Assembly: GCF_018616375.1 (NCBI RefSeq)
Contig: NZ_JAEQBB010000006.1
Location: 1 to 64,000 of the forward strand
Direction: 5' to 3'
DNA length: 64,000 nt
Source: Exiguobacterium sp. J17977
GTDB taxonomy: Bacteria; Bacillota; Bacilli; Exiguobacteriales; Exiguobacteriaceae
Shown here: positions 1-10,583 of the stretch, piece by piece
Layout: each line of letters starts with the position of its first letter
Numbering within the stretch: the stretch's first letter is position 1
Made by a program: the position numbers and the translations under genes
Notes under the pieces: model-generated
The model's input: the letters and a program-made list of their open reading frames with translations, nothing else
What the model was told of the DNA's origin: nothing
Databases searched by the model: none

Positions 1-69
1 AGATAGGTCATGGGTGGAAGCACGGCGACGTGTGGAGCTGAATGATACTAATCGGTCGAGGCTTTGATC
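1..69 (+). rRNA. 23S ribosomal RNA, 3' end (partial)
   Basis: The first bases carry the conserved 3' end of bacterial 23S rRNA, including the stretch GATACTAATCGGTCGAGG at about 44-61. The gene enters from the left edge, so only its tail is present. The exact 3' end is estimated by analogy with Bacillus 23S. The spacer to the 5S gene (about 70-130) has a short inverted repeat (gagaga...ctctctc near 110-128) that may belong to the processing stem of the pre-rRNA. Confidence 0.93.
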
Positions 70-130
70 TAGTCTAAGGTTTGTGTGAATTGATGAGTCT
101 TCAGTTTTGAGAGAACGATCTCTCTCGATA

Positions 131-246
<116 letters not shown>

Positions 247-250
247 AAAC

Positions 251-290
251 GGTGGTTCTGGAGCATTCGCTCAAGGGCCGCCGCTTTTTT
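251..290 (+). terminator. rRNA operon terminator
   Basis: A hairpin with 14-base arms (251-264 and 269-282, one mismatch and some G-U pairs, loop attc) is followed directly by a run of seven T. This is a strong Rho-independent terminator right after 5S. Confidence 0.85.
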
Positions 291-329
291 TATTTATATC
301 GCGATTCAAATGAAAGAGAGGAAGAACAG

Positions 330-521
330 ATGGCCAAAAAAATCAAAGTATACGTCGAGCCAAACGAGACGATCGATGACTGTTTAAATCGAATTGCTCA
401 AATGGGGTATCGCCCGGTACGTAGGATTGAAAAGCCTGTCTTTGAACAAACGGGAACCAAAGACGAACCTGTACATTCCCATCAATCGATTTTGTTTGAG
501 TGCGTTGCTCTCAAATCATAA
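330..521 (+). CDS. yebG: NETI motif-containing protein (YebG-like)
   Basis: A 63-residue protein that carries the sequence NETIDDCLNRI near residues 13-23, followed by GYRPVRRIEKPVF. This is the signature of the small NETI family. The B. subtilis member YebG also lies just upstream of purE, so context and sequence agree. The start at 330 is chosen because GAGAGGAAGAACAG precedes it and the product then begins MAKKIKVYVEP; an upstream in-frame ATG at 252 falls inside the rRNA terminator. It ends in its own terminator. The function of the family is unknown to me; it looks soluble and cytoplasmic. Confidence 0.85.
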   Translation: MAKKIKVYVEPNETIDDCLNRIAQMGYRPVRRIEKPVFEQTGTKDEPVHSHQSILFECVALKS

Positions 522-525
522 TGCC

Positions 526-556
526 AAACCGTCACGAATGCGTGGCGGTTTTTTTG
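526..556 (+). terminator. Terminator after the NETI gene
   Basis: Perfect 11-base arms AAACCGTCACG / CGTGGCGGTTT (one G-U) with loop aatg, followed by a T run. It separates the NETI gene from the purine operon. Confidence 0.85.
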
Positions 557-571
557 TATTTTAACAGCACT

Positions 572-615
572 AAAGACGAACGATAAATATTCAGACAATT
601 AAATTGTTCGCAGTT
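572..615 (+). promoter_or_regulatory. Pair of inverted PurBoxes (PurR operator)
   Basis: Two CGAAC motifs in opposite orientation fit the B. subtilis PurR consensus AWWWCCGAACWWT. Box 1 is AAAGACGAACGAT at 572-584. Box 2, on the minus strand, is AACTGCGAACAAT at 603-615. They are 18 bases apart, close to the 16-17 known for PurR, and box 2 ends just before the -35. In Bacillus, PurR represses unless PRPP is high. The purR gene is not in the window. Confidence 0.7.
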
Positions 616-617
616 TG

Positions 618-647
618 TTGACATGTTTTGAAAGAACAAGGTACGAT
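618..647 (+). promoter_or_regulatory. Sigma-A promoter of the purine operon
   Basis: TTGACA (618-623), spacer of 18, TACGAT (642-647). Transcription should start near 654, about 25 bases before the riboswitch aptamer. Confidence 0.65.
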
Positions 648-679
648 AGGCGTGTGAGTTGATAACAAATTAAATAGTG

Positions 680-748
680 CTCCATATAATCGCGAGGAAA
701 TGGCTCGCAAGTTTCTACCTGATCGCCGATTCTGATCAGACTATGGGG
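680..748 (+). ncRNA. Guanine-class purine riboswitch aptamer
   Basis: The aptamer has P1 arms at 680-686 and 742-748, the left core TATAATCGCG, the J2/3 sequence GTTTCTACC (711-719) and the 3' core GACTATGGGG. It closely resembles the xpt-pbuX guanine aptamer. The specificity base before the final UAU is C (GACTAT), which in this class means guanine or hypoxanthine; adenine switches have U there. The aptamer lies in the purE leader. Confidence 0.95.
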
Positions 749-813
749 TATAGTCGACATTTTTTTGTCGTGGCCTATACCCTAAACTGGTTATTCGGTT
801 TAGGGATTTCTTT
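743..813 (+). terminator. Riboswitch expression platform (terminator/antiterminator)
   Basis: The arms CCCTAAAC (780-787) and GTTTAGGG (798-805) with the following ATTTCTTTATTT form an intrinsic terminator. An alternative stem pairs GGGGTATAG (745-753) with CTATACCC (775-782). It uses the 3' arm of P1 and the start of the terminator arm. With guanine bound, P1 keeps its 3' arm and the terminator forms; without it, the antiterminator wins and purE is read. Confidence 0.85.
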
Positions 814-832
814 ATTTAAGGGGGACATTTAA

Positions 833-1321
833 GTGAAGGCAACAGTAGGTGTAATCATGGGTAGCTCGTCTGATTGGGAAACAATGCGTCATGCTTGTGA
901 CATCCTAGAAGAATTGAGTATTCCATATGAAAAACAAGTTGTCTCGGCACATCGGACGCCGGACTTGATGTTTGAATATGCTGAAGAGGCCCGTACGAGA
1001 GGCATACATGTCATCATTGCAGGAGCAGGAGGGGCAGCTCATTTACCGGGAATGGTCGCAGCGAAAACAACGCTCCCTGTCATCGGAGTGCCTGTTCAAT
1101 CTAAAGCGTTAAATGGACTTGATTCCTTGCTCTCAATTGTTCAAATGCCTGCAGGTGTACCAGTAGCAACGGTCGCTATCGGCCGTGCCGGGGCGACGAA
1201 CGCGGCGTTGCTCGCCGTTCAAATCCTCAGTCTGCAATTCCCTGAACTGATTGAACGCCTGGATACATATCGCCAAGCCAAGCGCGATATGGCACTTCAA
1301 GCAACGGAGGAACTAATCTAA
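833..1321 (+). CDS. purE: N5-carboxyaminoimidazole ribonucleotide mutase
   Basis: PurE class I, 162 residues. It moves the carboxyl group of N5-CAIR to C4 to give CAIR, downstream of PurK. The N-terminal [14 protein letters not shown] holds the phosphate-binding GSSSD, and SAHRTP (about residues 43-48) the catalytic His. The start is GTG at 833, behind AAGGGGG. Its stop overlaps the purK ATG by one base (TAATG), so the two are probably translationally coupled. It is the first gene of the guanine-riboswitch-controlled operon. Confidence 0.97.
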   Translation: MKATVGVIMGSSSDWETMRHACDILEELSIPYEKQVVSAHRTPDLMFEYAEEARTRGIHVIIAGAGGAAHLPGMVAAKTTLPVIGVPVQSKALNGLDSLLSIVQMPAGVPVATVAIGRAGATNAALLAVQILSLQFPELIERLDTYRQAKRDMALQATEELI

Positions 1322-2415
1322 TGAGAATCGGCATTTTAGGTGGGGGTCAGTTAGGGCGCATGATGTCGCTCAGCGCGAGTGCAATTGGGTACGAAACGTT
1401 AAGCCTCGATCCAAACTCAAACGCACCCGCCGCTCAGGTCGCACCGAGTATCGCCGCTGCATTCGACGACGTTACCGCAGCACGTGAACTTGCACATCGT
1501 TCAGACGTCATCACCTATGAATTTGAGAACATTGATACGGCGATGATTGAGGCCATTGCTGACAAATGTCCTCAAGGGATGGATGTCTTGAAGGCGACGC
1601 AGCATCGAATCTTTGAAAAACAAATGATTGAAGGGGCAGGTCTTCGAGTCGCACCTTACGTTCCAGTCCGTTCCGTCCGCGATGTCATTCGAGCAAGAGA
1701 CGTGTTAGGTTTTCCGTTCGTGATCAAGACGTGCCGCTTCGGTTATGACGGTAAAGGTCAAACCGTAATACGTTCAGAACAAGACGCACGCTCGTTCACA
1801 GAACAGTTCGTGGAGACAGAATATGTGGCCGAGGCTTGGCTTCCTTTTAAACAAGAAATCTCCGTCATCGTGACGAGAGGGACACACGAGACGACGACGT
1901 TCCCCATCAGTGAGAACGTTCATCGAAACAACATTTTGCATCTTTCGATTGTACCGGCACGAGTGGAGCCTGATATTTTAGAAGAAGCGCGTCATTTGGC
2001 GCTCCAGCTTGCTGACCACATCGGACTGATCGGTACGCTTGCGGTTGAGTTGTTCATTATGGAAGACGGTTCGTTGTACGTGAATGAACTTGCGCCACGC
2101 CCTCACAACTCAGGGCATTACACGATTGATGCTTGTGAGACGTCACAATTCGAGCAACACATTCGGGCAATAACCGGGATGAGACTCGGACGAACGACGT
2201 TATACACACCGGTCGTCATGGTCAACCTGTTAGGCGAACATATGGACGAGCTGGACCCGCAAACGTTACCGTCGAATGTTAAACTACATTTGTATGGGAA
2301 AGAAGAAGCGAAGCTGGGACGGAAGATGGGGCACTTGAACGTGATTGCCGCTTCCGTCGAAGAAGCGCTTCAGACCATCGAACAATTGGCAATTTGGAAG
2401 GAGACCGTTTTATGA
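1321..2415 (+). CDS. purK: N5-carboxyaminoimidazole ribonucleotide synthase
   Basis: PurK, 364 residues, ATP-grasp family. It joins AIR, bicarbonate and ATP to N5-CAIR, the substrate of PurE. The N-terminal [11 protein letters not shown] is the family's nucleotide-fold signature. [10 protein letters not shown] (about residues 137-147) is the ATP-grasp loop, and [14 protein letters not shown] (about 255-268) is the metal- and substrate-binding block. It starts at the ATG that overlaps the purE stop. Its stop overlaps the purB start by four bases. Confidence 0.97.
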   Translation: MRIGILGGGQLGRMMSLSASAIGYETLSLDPNSNAPAAQVAPSIAAAFDDVTAARELAHRSDVITYEFENIDTAMIEAIADKCPQGMDVLKATQHRIFEKQMIEGAGLRVAPYVPVRSVRDVIRARDVLGFPFVIKTCRFGYDGKGQTVIRSEQDARSFTEQFVETEYVAEAWLPFKQEISVIVTRGTHETTTFPISENVHRNNILHLSIVPARVEPDILEEARHLALQLADHIGLIGTLAVELFIMEDGSLYVNELAPRPHNSGHYTIDACETSQFEQHIRAITGMRLGRTTLYTPVVMVNLLGEHMDELDPQTLPSNVKLHLYGKEEAKLGRKMGHLNVIAASVEEALQTIEQLAIWKETVL

Positions 2416-3704
2416 TTTCACGTTATACCCGTCCTGAGATGGCGGCGATTTGGACAGACCAGAATAAATTTGAGGCATGGCTCCAAGTAGAACTGTACGC
2501 CTGCGAGGCGTGGAGCGAACTTGGCATCATCCCGAAGGAAGATGTCGCCGTCTTATGGGACAAGGCATCGTTTGATGTCGAGCGCATCCTTGAAATCGAG
2601 CAAGAGACGCGTCATGATGTCATCGCATTCACCCGTGCCGTCTCAGAGACACTCGGTGAAGAGAAGAAGTGGGTGCATTACGGACTGACTTCGACAGACG
2701 TCGTCGATACGGCCTTATCGTACTTGATTAAGCAAGCGAACGATATTTTAGAAGCTGACATCGACCGTTTCATCGACATCCTTGCTGAGAAAGCGAAAGC
2801 TCATAAATACGACATCATGATGGGGCGTACACACGGTGTCCATGCAGAACCGACGACGTTCGGATTGAAGCTCGCCCTTTGGTACGAAGAGATGAAGCGC
2901 AACAAGAAACGGTTCATGGCAGCCCGCGAGACGATTGAATTCGGTAAGATGAGTGGTGCGGTCGGTACGTTCGCAAACATCGATCCGTTCATCGAATCAT
3001 ATGTGTGTGACAAATTAGGGATTCAAGCAGCCCCGATTTCGACGCAGACGTTACAACGTGACCGTCACGCCGAATACATGTCGACGCTCGCTTTGATTGC
3101 CACATCGATCGAGAAGATGGCGACAGAGATTCGCGGCCTTCAAAAGACAGAGACACGTGAGGTCGAAGAATTCTTCGCCAAAGGTCAAAAAGGGTCGTCA
3201 GCGATGCCGCATAAACGTAACCCGATCGGTTCAGAGAACATGACCGGCCTGGCCCGTGTCATTCGCGGTCATATGGTGACGGCGTATGAGAACGTCCCAC
3301 TCTGGCATGAACGTGATATCTCGCACTCTTCAGCCGAACGAATCATTCTTCCGGATGCGACGAGCCTTCTCAACTACATGTTGAACCGCTTTGGCAATAT
3401 CGTGAAGAACTTGACGGTCTTCCCGGACAACATGCGGCGCAATATGGACCGGACATTTGGCATCATCTTCTCGCAACGCATCTTGCTCGCGTTGATTGAA
3501 AAAGGATGGTCGCGCGAAGCTGCGTATGACGTCGTTCAACCTAAGGCGATGCAGGCGTGGGAAGAAGAGACGATGTTCCGCACTTTGATTGAACAAGACG
3601 CCGAGATGGGCGCACTCTTCACGAGTGACGAGCTCGACGACCTATTCGACCCGAGCCATCACGTGCGCCGTGTCGATGTCATTTTTGAACGCTGTGGTTT
3701 GTGA
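2412..3704 (+). CDS. purB: Adenylosuccinate lyase
   Basis: PurB, 430 residues, fumarase/aspartase superfamily. It cleaves SAICAR to AICAR and adenylosuccinate to AMP, releasing fumarate. The superfamily signature is [11 protein letters not shown] (about residues 260-270), whose flexible loop holds the catalytic Ser. LTSTDVVDT and GRTHG (about 93-101 and 138-142) supply binding residues. The ATG at 2412 is preferred because AAGGAG lies at 2398-2403 and the product then begins [10 protein letters not shown] as in related proteins; an upstream in-frame start at 2394 lies inside purK. Confidence 0.97.
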   Translation: MISRYTRPEMAAIWTDQNKFEAWLQVELYACEAWSELGIIPKEDVAVLWDKASFDVERILEIEQETRHDVIAFTRAVSETLGEEKKWVHYGLTSTDVVDTALSYLIKQANDILEADIDRFIDILAEKAKAHKYDIMMGRTHGVHAEPTTFGLKLALWYEEMKRNKKRFMAARETIEFGKMSGAVGTFANIDPFIESYVCDKLGIQAAPISTQTLQRDRHAEYMSTLALIATSIEKMATEIRGLQKTETREVEEFFAKGQKGSSAMPHKRNPIGSENMTGLARVIRGHMVTAYENVPLWHERDISHSSAERIILPDATSLLNYMLNRFGNIVKNLTVFPDNMRRNMDRTFGIIFSQRILLALIEKGWSREAAYDVVQPKAMQAWEEETMFRTLIEQDAEMGALFTSDELDDLFDPSHHVRRVDVIFERCGL

Positions 3705-3709
3705 TCGTT

Positions 3710-3728
3710 GAGGGGCTTCATGCCCCTC
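3710..3728 (+). other. Intercistronic hairpin between purB and purC
   Basis: GAGGGGC (3710-3716) and GCCCCTC (3722-3728) form a stem with loop ttcat. No T run follows, so it is unlikely to stop transcription fully. It sits at the only gap of tens of bases inside the early operon and could protect or set a boundary in the mRNA. Confidence 0.5.
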
Positions 3729-3752
3729 TCACTTTTAAGGGGGACGATACAG

Positions 3753-4457
3753 ATGGAAGCAATTTACGAAGGTAAAGCGAAAGCGTTATTCGAGACTGAA
3801 GAACAGGGTGTGCTCCGCGTTTATTATAAAGATGACGCGACAGCATTTAACGGGGAGAAGAAAGAATCGATTGCCGGAAAAGGCGTATTGAACAATGCCA
3901 TCACGACGCGCTTGTTCGAACTCATGCACGATAACAAGATTCCGACGCATTTCATTAAGCGATTATCGGACCGCGAGCAGCTCGTGCGCCGTGTCGACAT
4001 CATCCCGCTCGAAGTCGTCGTTCGGAACGTCGCCGCCGGGAGCCTGGCCAAACGACTCGGTTGGGAAGAAGGGACACCGCTTCTATCACCAATCGTCGAG
4101 TTTTACTATAAAGATGATGCACTCGGAGATCCGCTCCTAACAGAGGACCATATCCGTTTACTGCAAGTTGCCACACACAAAGAAGTCGAAACATTGCGAC
4201 AACTTGGCCTGTGGGTCAACGATGTATTGCAAGATTTCTTTAATGAACATGGCATTGATTTAATCGATTTCAAACTTGAGTTCGGTAAAGTCGACGGCAC
4301 AATCATTCTTGCTGACGAGATTTCACCAGACACGTGCCGGCTTTGGGACAAAGAGACGAAACAAAAGCTCGATAAAGACGTTTTCCGCAGAGACCTCGGA
4401 TCTCTGACAGACACATATAGCCAACTGTTAACACGCATAGGGGGAATGGGCCAATGA
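3753..4457 (+). CDS. purC: SAICAR synthase
   Basis: PurC, 234 residues. It condenses CAIR with aspartate and ATP to SAICAR. The N-terminal EAIYEGKAKALFET block, the central RVDIIPLEVVVRN (about residues 83-95) and DEISPDTCRLWD (about 188-199) are the family signatures. The start at 3753 lies behind AAGGGGG; the extra upstream codons open in frame (from 3708) cover the intercistronic hairpin and are not family sequence. The stop overlaps the purS start by four bases. Confidence 0.97.
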   Translation: MEAIYEGKAKALFETEEQGVLRVYYKDDATAFNGEKKESIAGKGVLNNAITTRLFELMHDNKIPTHFIKRLSDREQLVRRVDIIPLEVVVRNVAAGSLAKRLGWEEGTPLLSPIVEFYYKDDALGDPLLTEDHIRLLQVATHKEVETLRQLGLWVNDVLQDFFNEHGIDLIDFKLEFGKVDGTIILADEISPDTCRLWDKETKQKLDKDVFRRDLGSLTDTYSQLLTRIGGMGQ

Positions 4458-4696
4458 AAAAAGTAAACGTGTACGTGACATTACGTGAAAGTGTACTGGA
4501 TCCACAAGGCGTCGCCGTAAAAGGTGGACTCGAACATCTCGGTTTTACAGGGGTAGAGTCGGTACGCATCGGGAAAGTCATCGAGCTTCAAGTGGCAGAT
4601 GAGACGACCGAAGCGATGGTGCGTGACATGTGCGAGAAGTTGCTCGTCAACACGGTCATCGAGAACTATCGGATCGAGATGGGGGTACTCGCATGA
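4454..4696 (+). CDS. purS: FGAM synthase subunit PurS
   Basis: PurS, 80 residues, the small subunit of the three-part formylglycinamidine ribonucleotide synthase. It links PurL and PurQ and helps ammonia channelling. The sequence [19 protein letters not shown] at the start and IGKVIEL near residue 40 are typical. Size and place (purC-purS-purQ-purL) match B. subtilis yexA/purS. It overlaps both neighbours by four bases. Confidence 0.95.
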   Translation: MKKVNVYVTLRESVLDPQGVAVKGGLEHLGFTGVESVRIGKVIELQVADETTEAMVRDMCEKLLVNTVIENYRIEMGVLA

Positions 4697-5373
4697 AATT
4701 CGCTGTCATCGTCTTCCCGGGATCGAACTGTGACCTCGACCTGTATCATGCCGTAAAAGATGTCCTCGGTGAAGAAGCGGACTATGTGTTCCATACGGAA
4801 ACGTCGCTTGATGGGTACGACGGTGTGCTCTTGCCAGGCGGCTTCTCATATGGAGACTACTTGCGATGCGGTGCCATCGCCCAGTTCTCACCGATTATGA
4901 ACGAAGTGAAACGATTCGCCGAAGAAGGGCGTCCAGTACTCGGCGTCTGTAACGGATTCCAAGTGCTCGTCGAAGCAGGACTCCTACCGGGCGTATTGAT
5001 GCGCAACCGTGATTTGAAGTTCATGTGCAAGACAGTCGAATTGAAAGTCGAAACGAACGAGACGATGTTCACGAATGATTATGCGCTCGGGGAGACGATT
5101 CAAGTCCCAATCGCGCACGGGGAAGGCAACTACTACTGTGACGAGGCGACACTCGAGACGCTCCGAGCGAACGGGCAAATCGCCTTCACGTATACCGACA
5201 ATCCGAATGGATCGGTCGCGAATATCGCAGGAATCACGAACGTACAAGGCAACGTACTCGGAATGATGCCACACCCGGAACGAGCGGTCGAAGCACTCTT
5301 AGGCGGGGAAGATGGCAAACGATTATTCACTTCGATAGTGAAATGGGGGACTCGACATGCTACTTACAACTGA
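4693..5373 (+). CDS. purQ: FGAM synthase glutaminase subunit PurQ
   Basis: PurQ, 226 residues, class I glutamine amidotransferase. It releases ammonia from glutamine for PurL. The nucleophile Cys lies in LGVCNGFQ (about residues 83-90), and the His/Glu pair in [10 protein letters not shown] near 194-203. GSNCDLD near the N-terminus is typical of PurQ. The ATG at 4693 overlaps the purS stop; the longer reading frame from 4630 lies within purS. The 3' end overlaps purL by 17 bases. Confidence 0.96.
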   Translation: MKFAVIVFPGSNCDLDLYHAVKDVLGEEADYVFHTETSLDGYDGVLLPGGFSYGDYLRCGAIAQFSPIMNEVKRFAEEGRPVLGVCNGFQVLVEAGLLPGVLMRNRDLKFMCKTVELKVETNETMFTNDYALGETIQVPIAHGEGNYYCDEATLETLRANGQIAFTYTDNPNGSVANIAGITNVQGNVLGMMPHPERAVEALLGGEDGKRLFTSIVKWGTRHATYN

Positions 5374-7576
5374 ACCGACAGCAACACACATCCGTGAAGA
5401 GCGACTTTACGCCACGATGGGCTTGACCGATGAGGAATACGCGCTCGTCGTCTCACTGCTCGGTCGTGAGCCTAATTACACAGAGATCGGATTATTCTCG
5501 GTCATGTGGTCTGAACACTGTTCGTACAAAAACTCGAAGCCTGTCCTCCGGAAATTCCCGACTACTGGGAAACATGTCCTTCAAGGACCCGGGGAAGGTG
5601 CCGGCATCGTCGACATTGGCGATGGCCAGGCCGTCGCGTTCAAAATCGAGAGCCATAACCATCCGTCGGCGATTGAGCCGTACCAAGGTGCGGCCACAGG
5701 GGTCGGCGGGATTATCCGCGACATCTTCTCGATGGGCGCGCGACCGGTCGCACTCCTCAACTCGCTCCGCTTCGGAGATTTGAACGAATCACGTGTGAAA
5801 CATCTTTTCGGCCACGTCGTCTCCGGCATAGCTGGTTACGGCAACTGTGTCGGCATCCCGACGGTCGGTGGGGAAGTCGCGTTCGACCCGGCCTATGCCG
5901 GCAACCCGCTCGTCAACGCGATGTGCGTCGGACTCATTCGCCATGAAGACATTCAAAAAGGGATTGCCGAAGGTGTCGGCAACTCGGTCATGTACGTTGG
6001 CGCGACGACAGGACGCGACGGCATTCACGGGGCGACGTTCGCCTCGGAAGAACTCGGTGAGGATGCAGACGAGAAACGCCCGGCCGTCCAAGTCGGTGAC
6101 CCATTCATGGAGAAACTGTTGATTGAGGCGTGTTTGGAAGTCATTAAGCACCCAGCCCTCGTCGGGATCCAAGACATGGGAGCGGCTGGTCTCACGTCGT
6201 CTTCGGCCGAAATGGCATCGAAGGCAGGCATGGGCATCGAGATGAACCTCGACCTCGTCCCACAACGCGAGGCTGACATGACGCCTTACGAGATGATGTT
6301 GTCCGAGTCACAAGAGCGGATGCTTCTCGTCGTCAAGGCAGGGCATGAAGATGAAATCGAAGCAATCGTCACGAAGTGGGGACTTCATGCGATCAAAGTC
6401 GGTGTAGTCATCGAAGAAAAAGTGCTCCGTCTTCTCCATCACGGGGAAGTCGCAGCCGAAGTACCGGTCGACGCGCTCGCAGAAGACGCACCGGTCTACC
6501 ATAAGCCGTCGAAAGTACCGGCATATTATGAGACGTTCCAAGCGATGGCGCCGGTCCAACCGGTCGTCACGGACGTACTCACGACATGGAAAGACGTGCT
6601 TGCCATGCCGACGATTGCCTCAAAACGTTGGGTGTATGAACAATATGATCACATGGTCCAAGCATCAACCGTCGTCGCACCAGGCAGTGATGCGGCCGTC
6701 ATCCGGATTCGCGACACAGACAAAGCGCTCGCGATGACGACGGACTGCAACGCCAAATACGTGTACCTCGACCCGCGTGTCGGCGGTGCCATCGCGGTCG
6801 CCGAAGCGGCACGCAATATCGTCGCCAGCGGCGCCACACCGCTCGCGCTCACGGACTGCTTGAACTTCGGTAGCCCAGACAAGCCAGAAGGGTTCTGGCA
6901 GCTCGACCAAGCTGTCGAAGGGATGGCCGAAGCGTGCCGTGCCCTCGACACACCGGTCATCGGTGGGAACGTCTCGCTATACAATGAGTCGAACGGGACG
7001 GCGATTTATCCGACACCGGTCGTCGGCATGGTCGGCTTGATCGACAAGCCGGAGCATATTACGACGTCGTTCGCGAAAGCGTCTGGCGACATCATCTTCC
7101 TGCTCGGCGAGACGAAACCTGAGTTCGGTGGCAGTGCGCTTCAAATGCTTCAAGACGGCAAAGTGAGCGGGCAGGCGCCGACGCTTGACCTTGAGACAGA
7201 GAGTCGTCAGCAACAAGCACTCCTTACGGCGATTCGGGAAGGACTTGTCACGGCGGCCCACGACGTCTCAGAAGGTGGACTCGCCGCGGCCCTCCCTGAA
7301 CTCGTGTTCGGGACAGGCTTCGGTGCAGACGTCACGGTCGACACAGATCTCGTGACGACGCTCTTCAGTGAATCACAGTCACGGTTCCTCGTCACGGTCG
7401 CACCGCATCAGGCTGATGCGTTCGCATCCTTGACGAAGGCGTCACGCATCGGGCAGGTGACAGACACGCCACAATTGACGGTCCGCGCGAGCGACCGCCT
7501 CATCGACATGGACGTCACAGAGCTTGAACGGGTATGGGAAGGAGCTATTCCATGTTATATGACATCCGAGGCATGA
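5357..7576 (+). CDS. purL: FGAM synthase large subunit PurL
   Basis: Small-type PurL, 739 residues, with two AIRS-like halves. It turns FGAR into FGAM with ATP and the ammonia from Pur[16 protein letters not shown] (about residues 48-62), [21 protein letters not shown] (about 95-115, read as two adjoining motifs) and [10 protein letters not shown] (about 538-547) are conserved active-site blocks. The size is right for the PurS-dependent form, not the roughly 1,300-residue single-chain enzyme. It overlaps purQ by 17 and purF by 25 bases. Confidence 0.97.
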   Translation: MLLTTEPTATHIREERLYATMGLTDEEYALVVSLLGREPNYTEIGLFSVMWSEHCSYKNSKPVLRKFPTTGKHVLQGPGEGAGIVDIGDGQAVAFKIESHNHPSAIEPYQGAATGVGGIIRDIFSMGARPVALLNSLRFGDLNESRVKHLFGHVVSGIAGYGNCVGIPTVGGEVAFDPAYAGNPLVNAMCVGLIRHEDIQKGIAEGVGNSVMYVGATTGRDGIHGATFASEELGEDADEKRPAVQVGDPFMEKLLIEACLEVIKHPALVGIQDMGAAGLTSSSAEMASKAGMGIEMNLDLVPQREADMTPYEMMLSESQERMLLVVKAGHEDEIEAIVTKWGLHAIKVGVVIEEKVLRLLHHGEVAAEVPVDALAEDAPVYHKPSKVPAYYETFQAMAPVQPVVTDVLTTWKDVLAMPTIASKRWVYEQYDHMVQASTVVAPGSDAAVIRIRDTDKALAMTTDCNAKYVYLDPRVGGAIAVAEAARNIVASGATPLALTDCLNFGSPDKPEGFWQLDQAVEGMAEACRALDTPVIGGNVSLYNESNGTAIYPTPVVGMVGLIDKPEHITTSFAKASGDIIFLLGETKPEFGGSALQMLQDGKVSGQAPTLDLETESRQQQALLTAIREGLVTAAHDVSEGGLAAALPELVFGTGFGADVTVDTDLVTTLFSESQSRFLVTVAPHQADAFASLTKASRIGQVTDTPQLTVRASDRLIDMDVTELERVWEGAIPCYMTSEA

Positions 7577-8961
7577 ACGAGGAGTGCGGGGTATTCGGGG
7601 TATTCAATCACCACGAAGCGTCACACCTCGCCTACTACGGCCTCCACAGCCTGCAACACCGGGGACAAGAAGGAACAGGCATCGTCACGGCTGACGGCGA
7701 GCGCTTGCACGCCAAACGCGGGCTCGGCCTCGTCGCTGAAGTGTTCGACGAACCGTCGCTCGATGCATTGACCGGCCATCACGCCATCGGTCATGTCCGT
7801 TATTCGACGGCAGGCGGCAACACGCTTGAGAACGTCCAACCGCTCCACTTCAAATCGCTCACGGGCGATTTGGCGATGGCGCACAACGGGAATCTCGTCA
7901 ACGCCAACGAGTTGAAACATATGCTTGAAGCGGAAGGTGCGATTTTCCAGACGACGTCCGACACGGAAGTCGTCGCCCATTTGATTAAGCGGAGCCGCGG
8001 CAACTCGATGAAAGAGCGAATCGCGGACAGCTTGGCACGTCTCGTCGGCGCGTTCGCCTTCCTCTTCTTGACGGAAGACGCACTCTACGTCGGCGTCGAT
8101 GTTCACGGCTTACGCCCGCTCTCGCTCGGCCAGACCGAGGACGGAGCTTACGTGTTCGCTTCAGAGACATGTGCGTTTGACGTCGTGGGGGCGACGTACG
8201 TACGCGATGTCGAGCCAGGGGAACTGCTCATGATCACGCAAGACGGGATTGTGTCGGAGCGGTACAGCGAGGCCTCGGTCCGCGCGATGTGTTCTATGGA
8301 ATACATCTACTTCTCGCGGCCGGACTCCATCATCGATGGCGTCAACGTGCATACGGCCCGTAAGGCGATGGGGAAGAAGATGTTCGATGAGGCACCGGTC
8401 GAAGCGGACGTCGTCACCGGCGTCCCTGATTCGAGCATCTCAGCGGCCATCGGTTACGCTGAGGCGAGTGGGATTCCGTACGAGATGGGACTCATCAAAA
8501 ACCGCTACGTCGGCCGGACGTTCATTCAACCGTCGCAAGAGTTACGGGAGCGCGGCGTCAAGATGAAACTGTCAGCGCTACGGGGTGTCGTGAGCGGGAA
8601 GCGGGTCATCATGGTCGACGACTCGATTGTCCGCGGGACGACGAGCCGACGTATCGTCAAGTTGCTCCGTGAAGCCGGGGCGACAGAAGTGCATGTGCGC
8701 ATCACGTCACCACCGATCAAGCATCCGTGCTATTACGGCATCGATACATCATCAAAGGAAGAGTTGATTGCGGCCACCAAATCCATCGAAGAGATTAAAG
8801 AAGAGATTGGGGCCGATTCACTGGCGTTCCTCACATTGGACGGGACGGTCGAAGCGATCGACCGGCCGTTCGAAGGGAACTTGCGCGGGCAGTGCGCCGC
8901 TTGCTTCACCGGACTTTATCCAACTGAACTGGCGGAACTTGTAACAGAGACAAAAGCTTGA
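7552..8961 (+). CDS. purF: Amidophosphoribosyltransferase
   Basis: PurF, 469 residues, the committed step: PRPP and glutamine to phosphoribosylamine. From the ATG at 7552 (AAGGAG at 7539-7544) the product begins [16 protein letters not shown]. The 11 residues before Cys12 match the B. subtilis propeptide that is cleaved to free the nucleophilic Cys. [14 protein letters not shown] (about residues 350-363) is the PRPP site. Cysteines at ICSMEY-like CSMEY, HPCYYG and GQCAACFTG match the four ligands of the oxygen-sensitive 4Fe-4S cluster of the Bacillus enzyme. Confidence 0.97.
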   Translation: MLYDIRGMNEECGVFGVFNHHEASHLAYYGLHSLQHRGQEGTGIVTADGERLHAKRGLGLVAEVFDEPSLDALTGHHAIGHVRYSTAGGNTLENVQPLHFKSLTGDLAMAHNGNLVNANELKHMLEAEGAIFQTTSDTEVVAHLIKRSRGNSMKERIADSLARLVGAFAFLFLTEDALYVGVDVHGLRPLSLGQTEDGAYVFASETCAFDVVGATYVRDVEPGELLMITQDGIVSERYSEASVRAMCSMEYIYFSRPDSIIDGVNVHTARKAMGKKMFDEAPVEADVVTGVPDSSISAAIGYAEASGIPYEMGLIKNRYVGRTFIQPSQELRERGVKMKLSALRGVVSGKRVIMVDDSIVRGTTSRRIVKLLREAGATEVHVRITSPPIKHPCYYGIDTSSKEELIAATKSIEEIKEEIGADSLAFLTLDGTVEAIDRPFEGNLRGQCAACFTGLYPTELAELVTETKA

Positions 8962-8973
8962 GGGGGACTGACG

Positions 8974-10008
8974 ATGAGTTTAAGATATGAACAAGCGGGT
9001 GTGAATTTAGAAGCAGGCTATGAGGCAGTATCACGCATGAAGCGTCACGTTGCACGGACGATGCGTCCAGAAGTGATGACCGGGCTCGGTAGTTTCGGGG
9101 CGATGATCGACCTTGGCTCGATGCAGTTGAAACATCCGATTCTCGTCAGCGGAACGGATGGGGTCGGCACGAAGCTTAAACTCGCGTTCGCGCTCGACCA
9201 ACATGATACGATTGGAATTGACTGTGTGGCGATGTGTGTCAATGACTGTCTCGTCCACGGGGCCGAACCGCTTTATTTCTTAGACTATATCGCGACCGGC
9301 AAAGCGGAACCGGCCAAATTGGAGCGCATCGTCGCAGGCGTCGCCGAAGGGTGTGTCCAGGCGGGCTGTGCCCTCGTCGGAGGCGAGACGGCCGAGATGC
9401 CGGGGATGTATCCGGACGGCGAATATGATATCGCCGGATTCGCCGTCGGTGTTGTCGAGAAGGAAGCACTCATCGATGGACGGACGATTGAAGCGGGGGA
9501 CATCGTCCTCGGACTCGCGTCATCCGGTGTCCACTCGAACGGATTCTCGCTCGTCCGCTATATCGTTGAATCGCAAGGACTCGCCTACACTGATGAAATC
9601 GCCATGCTCGATACGACGCTCGGGAACGCCCTTTTGTTGCCGACACGCATCTATTCCGAAGCGGCGAAAGCCGCCATCGCGACGGGGCGTGTCCAAGGCA
9701 TGGCCCATATCACGGGCGGCGGTTTTTACGAGAACGTGCCACGCATGCTGCCAGAAGGCCTCGGTGTCACGTTCGACGCATCGAATTGGCCGAGCCTGCC
9801 CGTGTTCGACTGGCTCGAACAAGTCGGGCACGTCTCGAAACAAGAGATGTTCAACGTGTTCAATATGGGTATCGGCTTCATGATCACAGTCCGTCCTGAA
9901 GATGTTGAAGCCGTCGAAGCCGCGCTCGAACGCGCCGGGGAGACGTCGCACCGTATCGGGAAAGTTGATGCCAAACCAGGAGTCCGCATCATGGGGGTCG
10001 ACCAGTGA
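8974..10008 (+). CDS. purM: Phosphoribosylformylglycinamidine cyclo-ligase
   Basis: PurM (AIR synthase), 344 residues. It closes FGAM to AIR with ATP and shares its fold with PurL. SGTDGVGTKLKLAF (about residues 54-67), GGETAEMPGMY (about 133-143) and HITGGGFYENVPRML (about 242-256) are the classic motifs. GAGGGGG-like AGGGGG lies before the ATG. The stop overlaps the purN GTG by four bases. Confidence 0.97.
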   Translation: MSLRYEQAGVNLEAGYEAVSRMKRHVARTMRPEVMTGLGSFGAMIDLGSMQLKHPILVSGTDGVGTKLKLAFALDQHDTIGIDCVAMCVNDCLVHGAEPLYFLDYIATGKAEPAKLERIVAGVAEGCVQAGCALVGGETAEMPGMYPDGEYDIAGFAVGVVEKEALIDGRTIEAGDIVLGLASSGVHSNGFSLVRYIVESQGLAYTDEIAMLDTTLGNALLLPTRIYSEAAKAAIATGRVQGMAHITGGGFYENVPRMLPEGLGVTFDASNWPSLPVFDWLEQVGHVSKQEMFNVFNMGIGFMITVRPEDVEAVEAALERAGETSHRIGKVDAKPGVRIMGVDQ

Positions 10009-10583
10009 AAAAGTTTGCCATCTTCGCCTCCGGGTCGGGTAGCAACGCCGAAGCGATTTGGCAAGCCATTGACCGAGGCGACTTGTCAGGGGAATGTGTC
10101 CTGCTCGTCACGGACAAACCAGAAGCGAAAGTACTTGAACGGGCGGATCGGTTCAACATCCCGACCTTCTCATTCGAACCGAAGACGTACGCCTCAAAAG
10201 CTGAATTCGAACAAGAGATTCTCGTCTTATTACAGGCACTCGGCGCAGACTATATCGTCTTGGCCGGGTATATGCGGTTGATTGGGGATGTATTGCTGTC
10301 AGCATATCCGAACCAGATCATCAACATTCATCCGTCGCTGTTACCGGCGTTCCCAGGAAAAGACGCCATCGGTCAGGCGCTCGCGGCGAACGTGCCGACG
10401 AGCGGGGTCACGGTTCATTACGTCGATGCCGGGATGGACACGGGACCGATCATCGCCCAACAAGACGTCGCGATCGCCGGCTGTGATGCTATGGAAGCGA
10501 CAAGGCGCATCCAAGCGGTCGAGCATCAGCTCTATCCGCGCGTACTACAACAAGTGTTTATCCAACAGGAGGTTTTCAAGTGA
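10005..10583 (+). CDS. purN: Phosphoribosylglycinamide formyltransferase
   Basis: PurN, 192 residues, folate-dependent GAR transformylase. [12 protein letters not shown] near the N-terminus is the phosphate loop. [14 protein letters not shown] (about residues 105-118) has the catalytic Asn and His, and [17 protein letters not shown] (about 130-146) the catalytic Asp. It starts with GTG at 10005 overlapping the purM stop and overlaps purH by four bases. No purT-like alternative is present here. Confidence 0.96.
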   Translation: MKKFAIFASGSGSNAEAIWQAIDRGDLSGECVLLVTDKPEAKVLERADRFNIPTFSFEPKTYASKAEFEQEILVLLQALGADYIVLAGYMRLIGDVLLSAYPNQIINIHPSLLPAFPGKDAIGQALAANVPTSGVTVHYVDAGMDTGPIIAQQDVAIAGCDAMEATRRIQAVEHQLYPRVLQQVFIQQEVFK

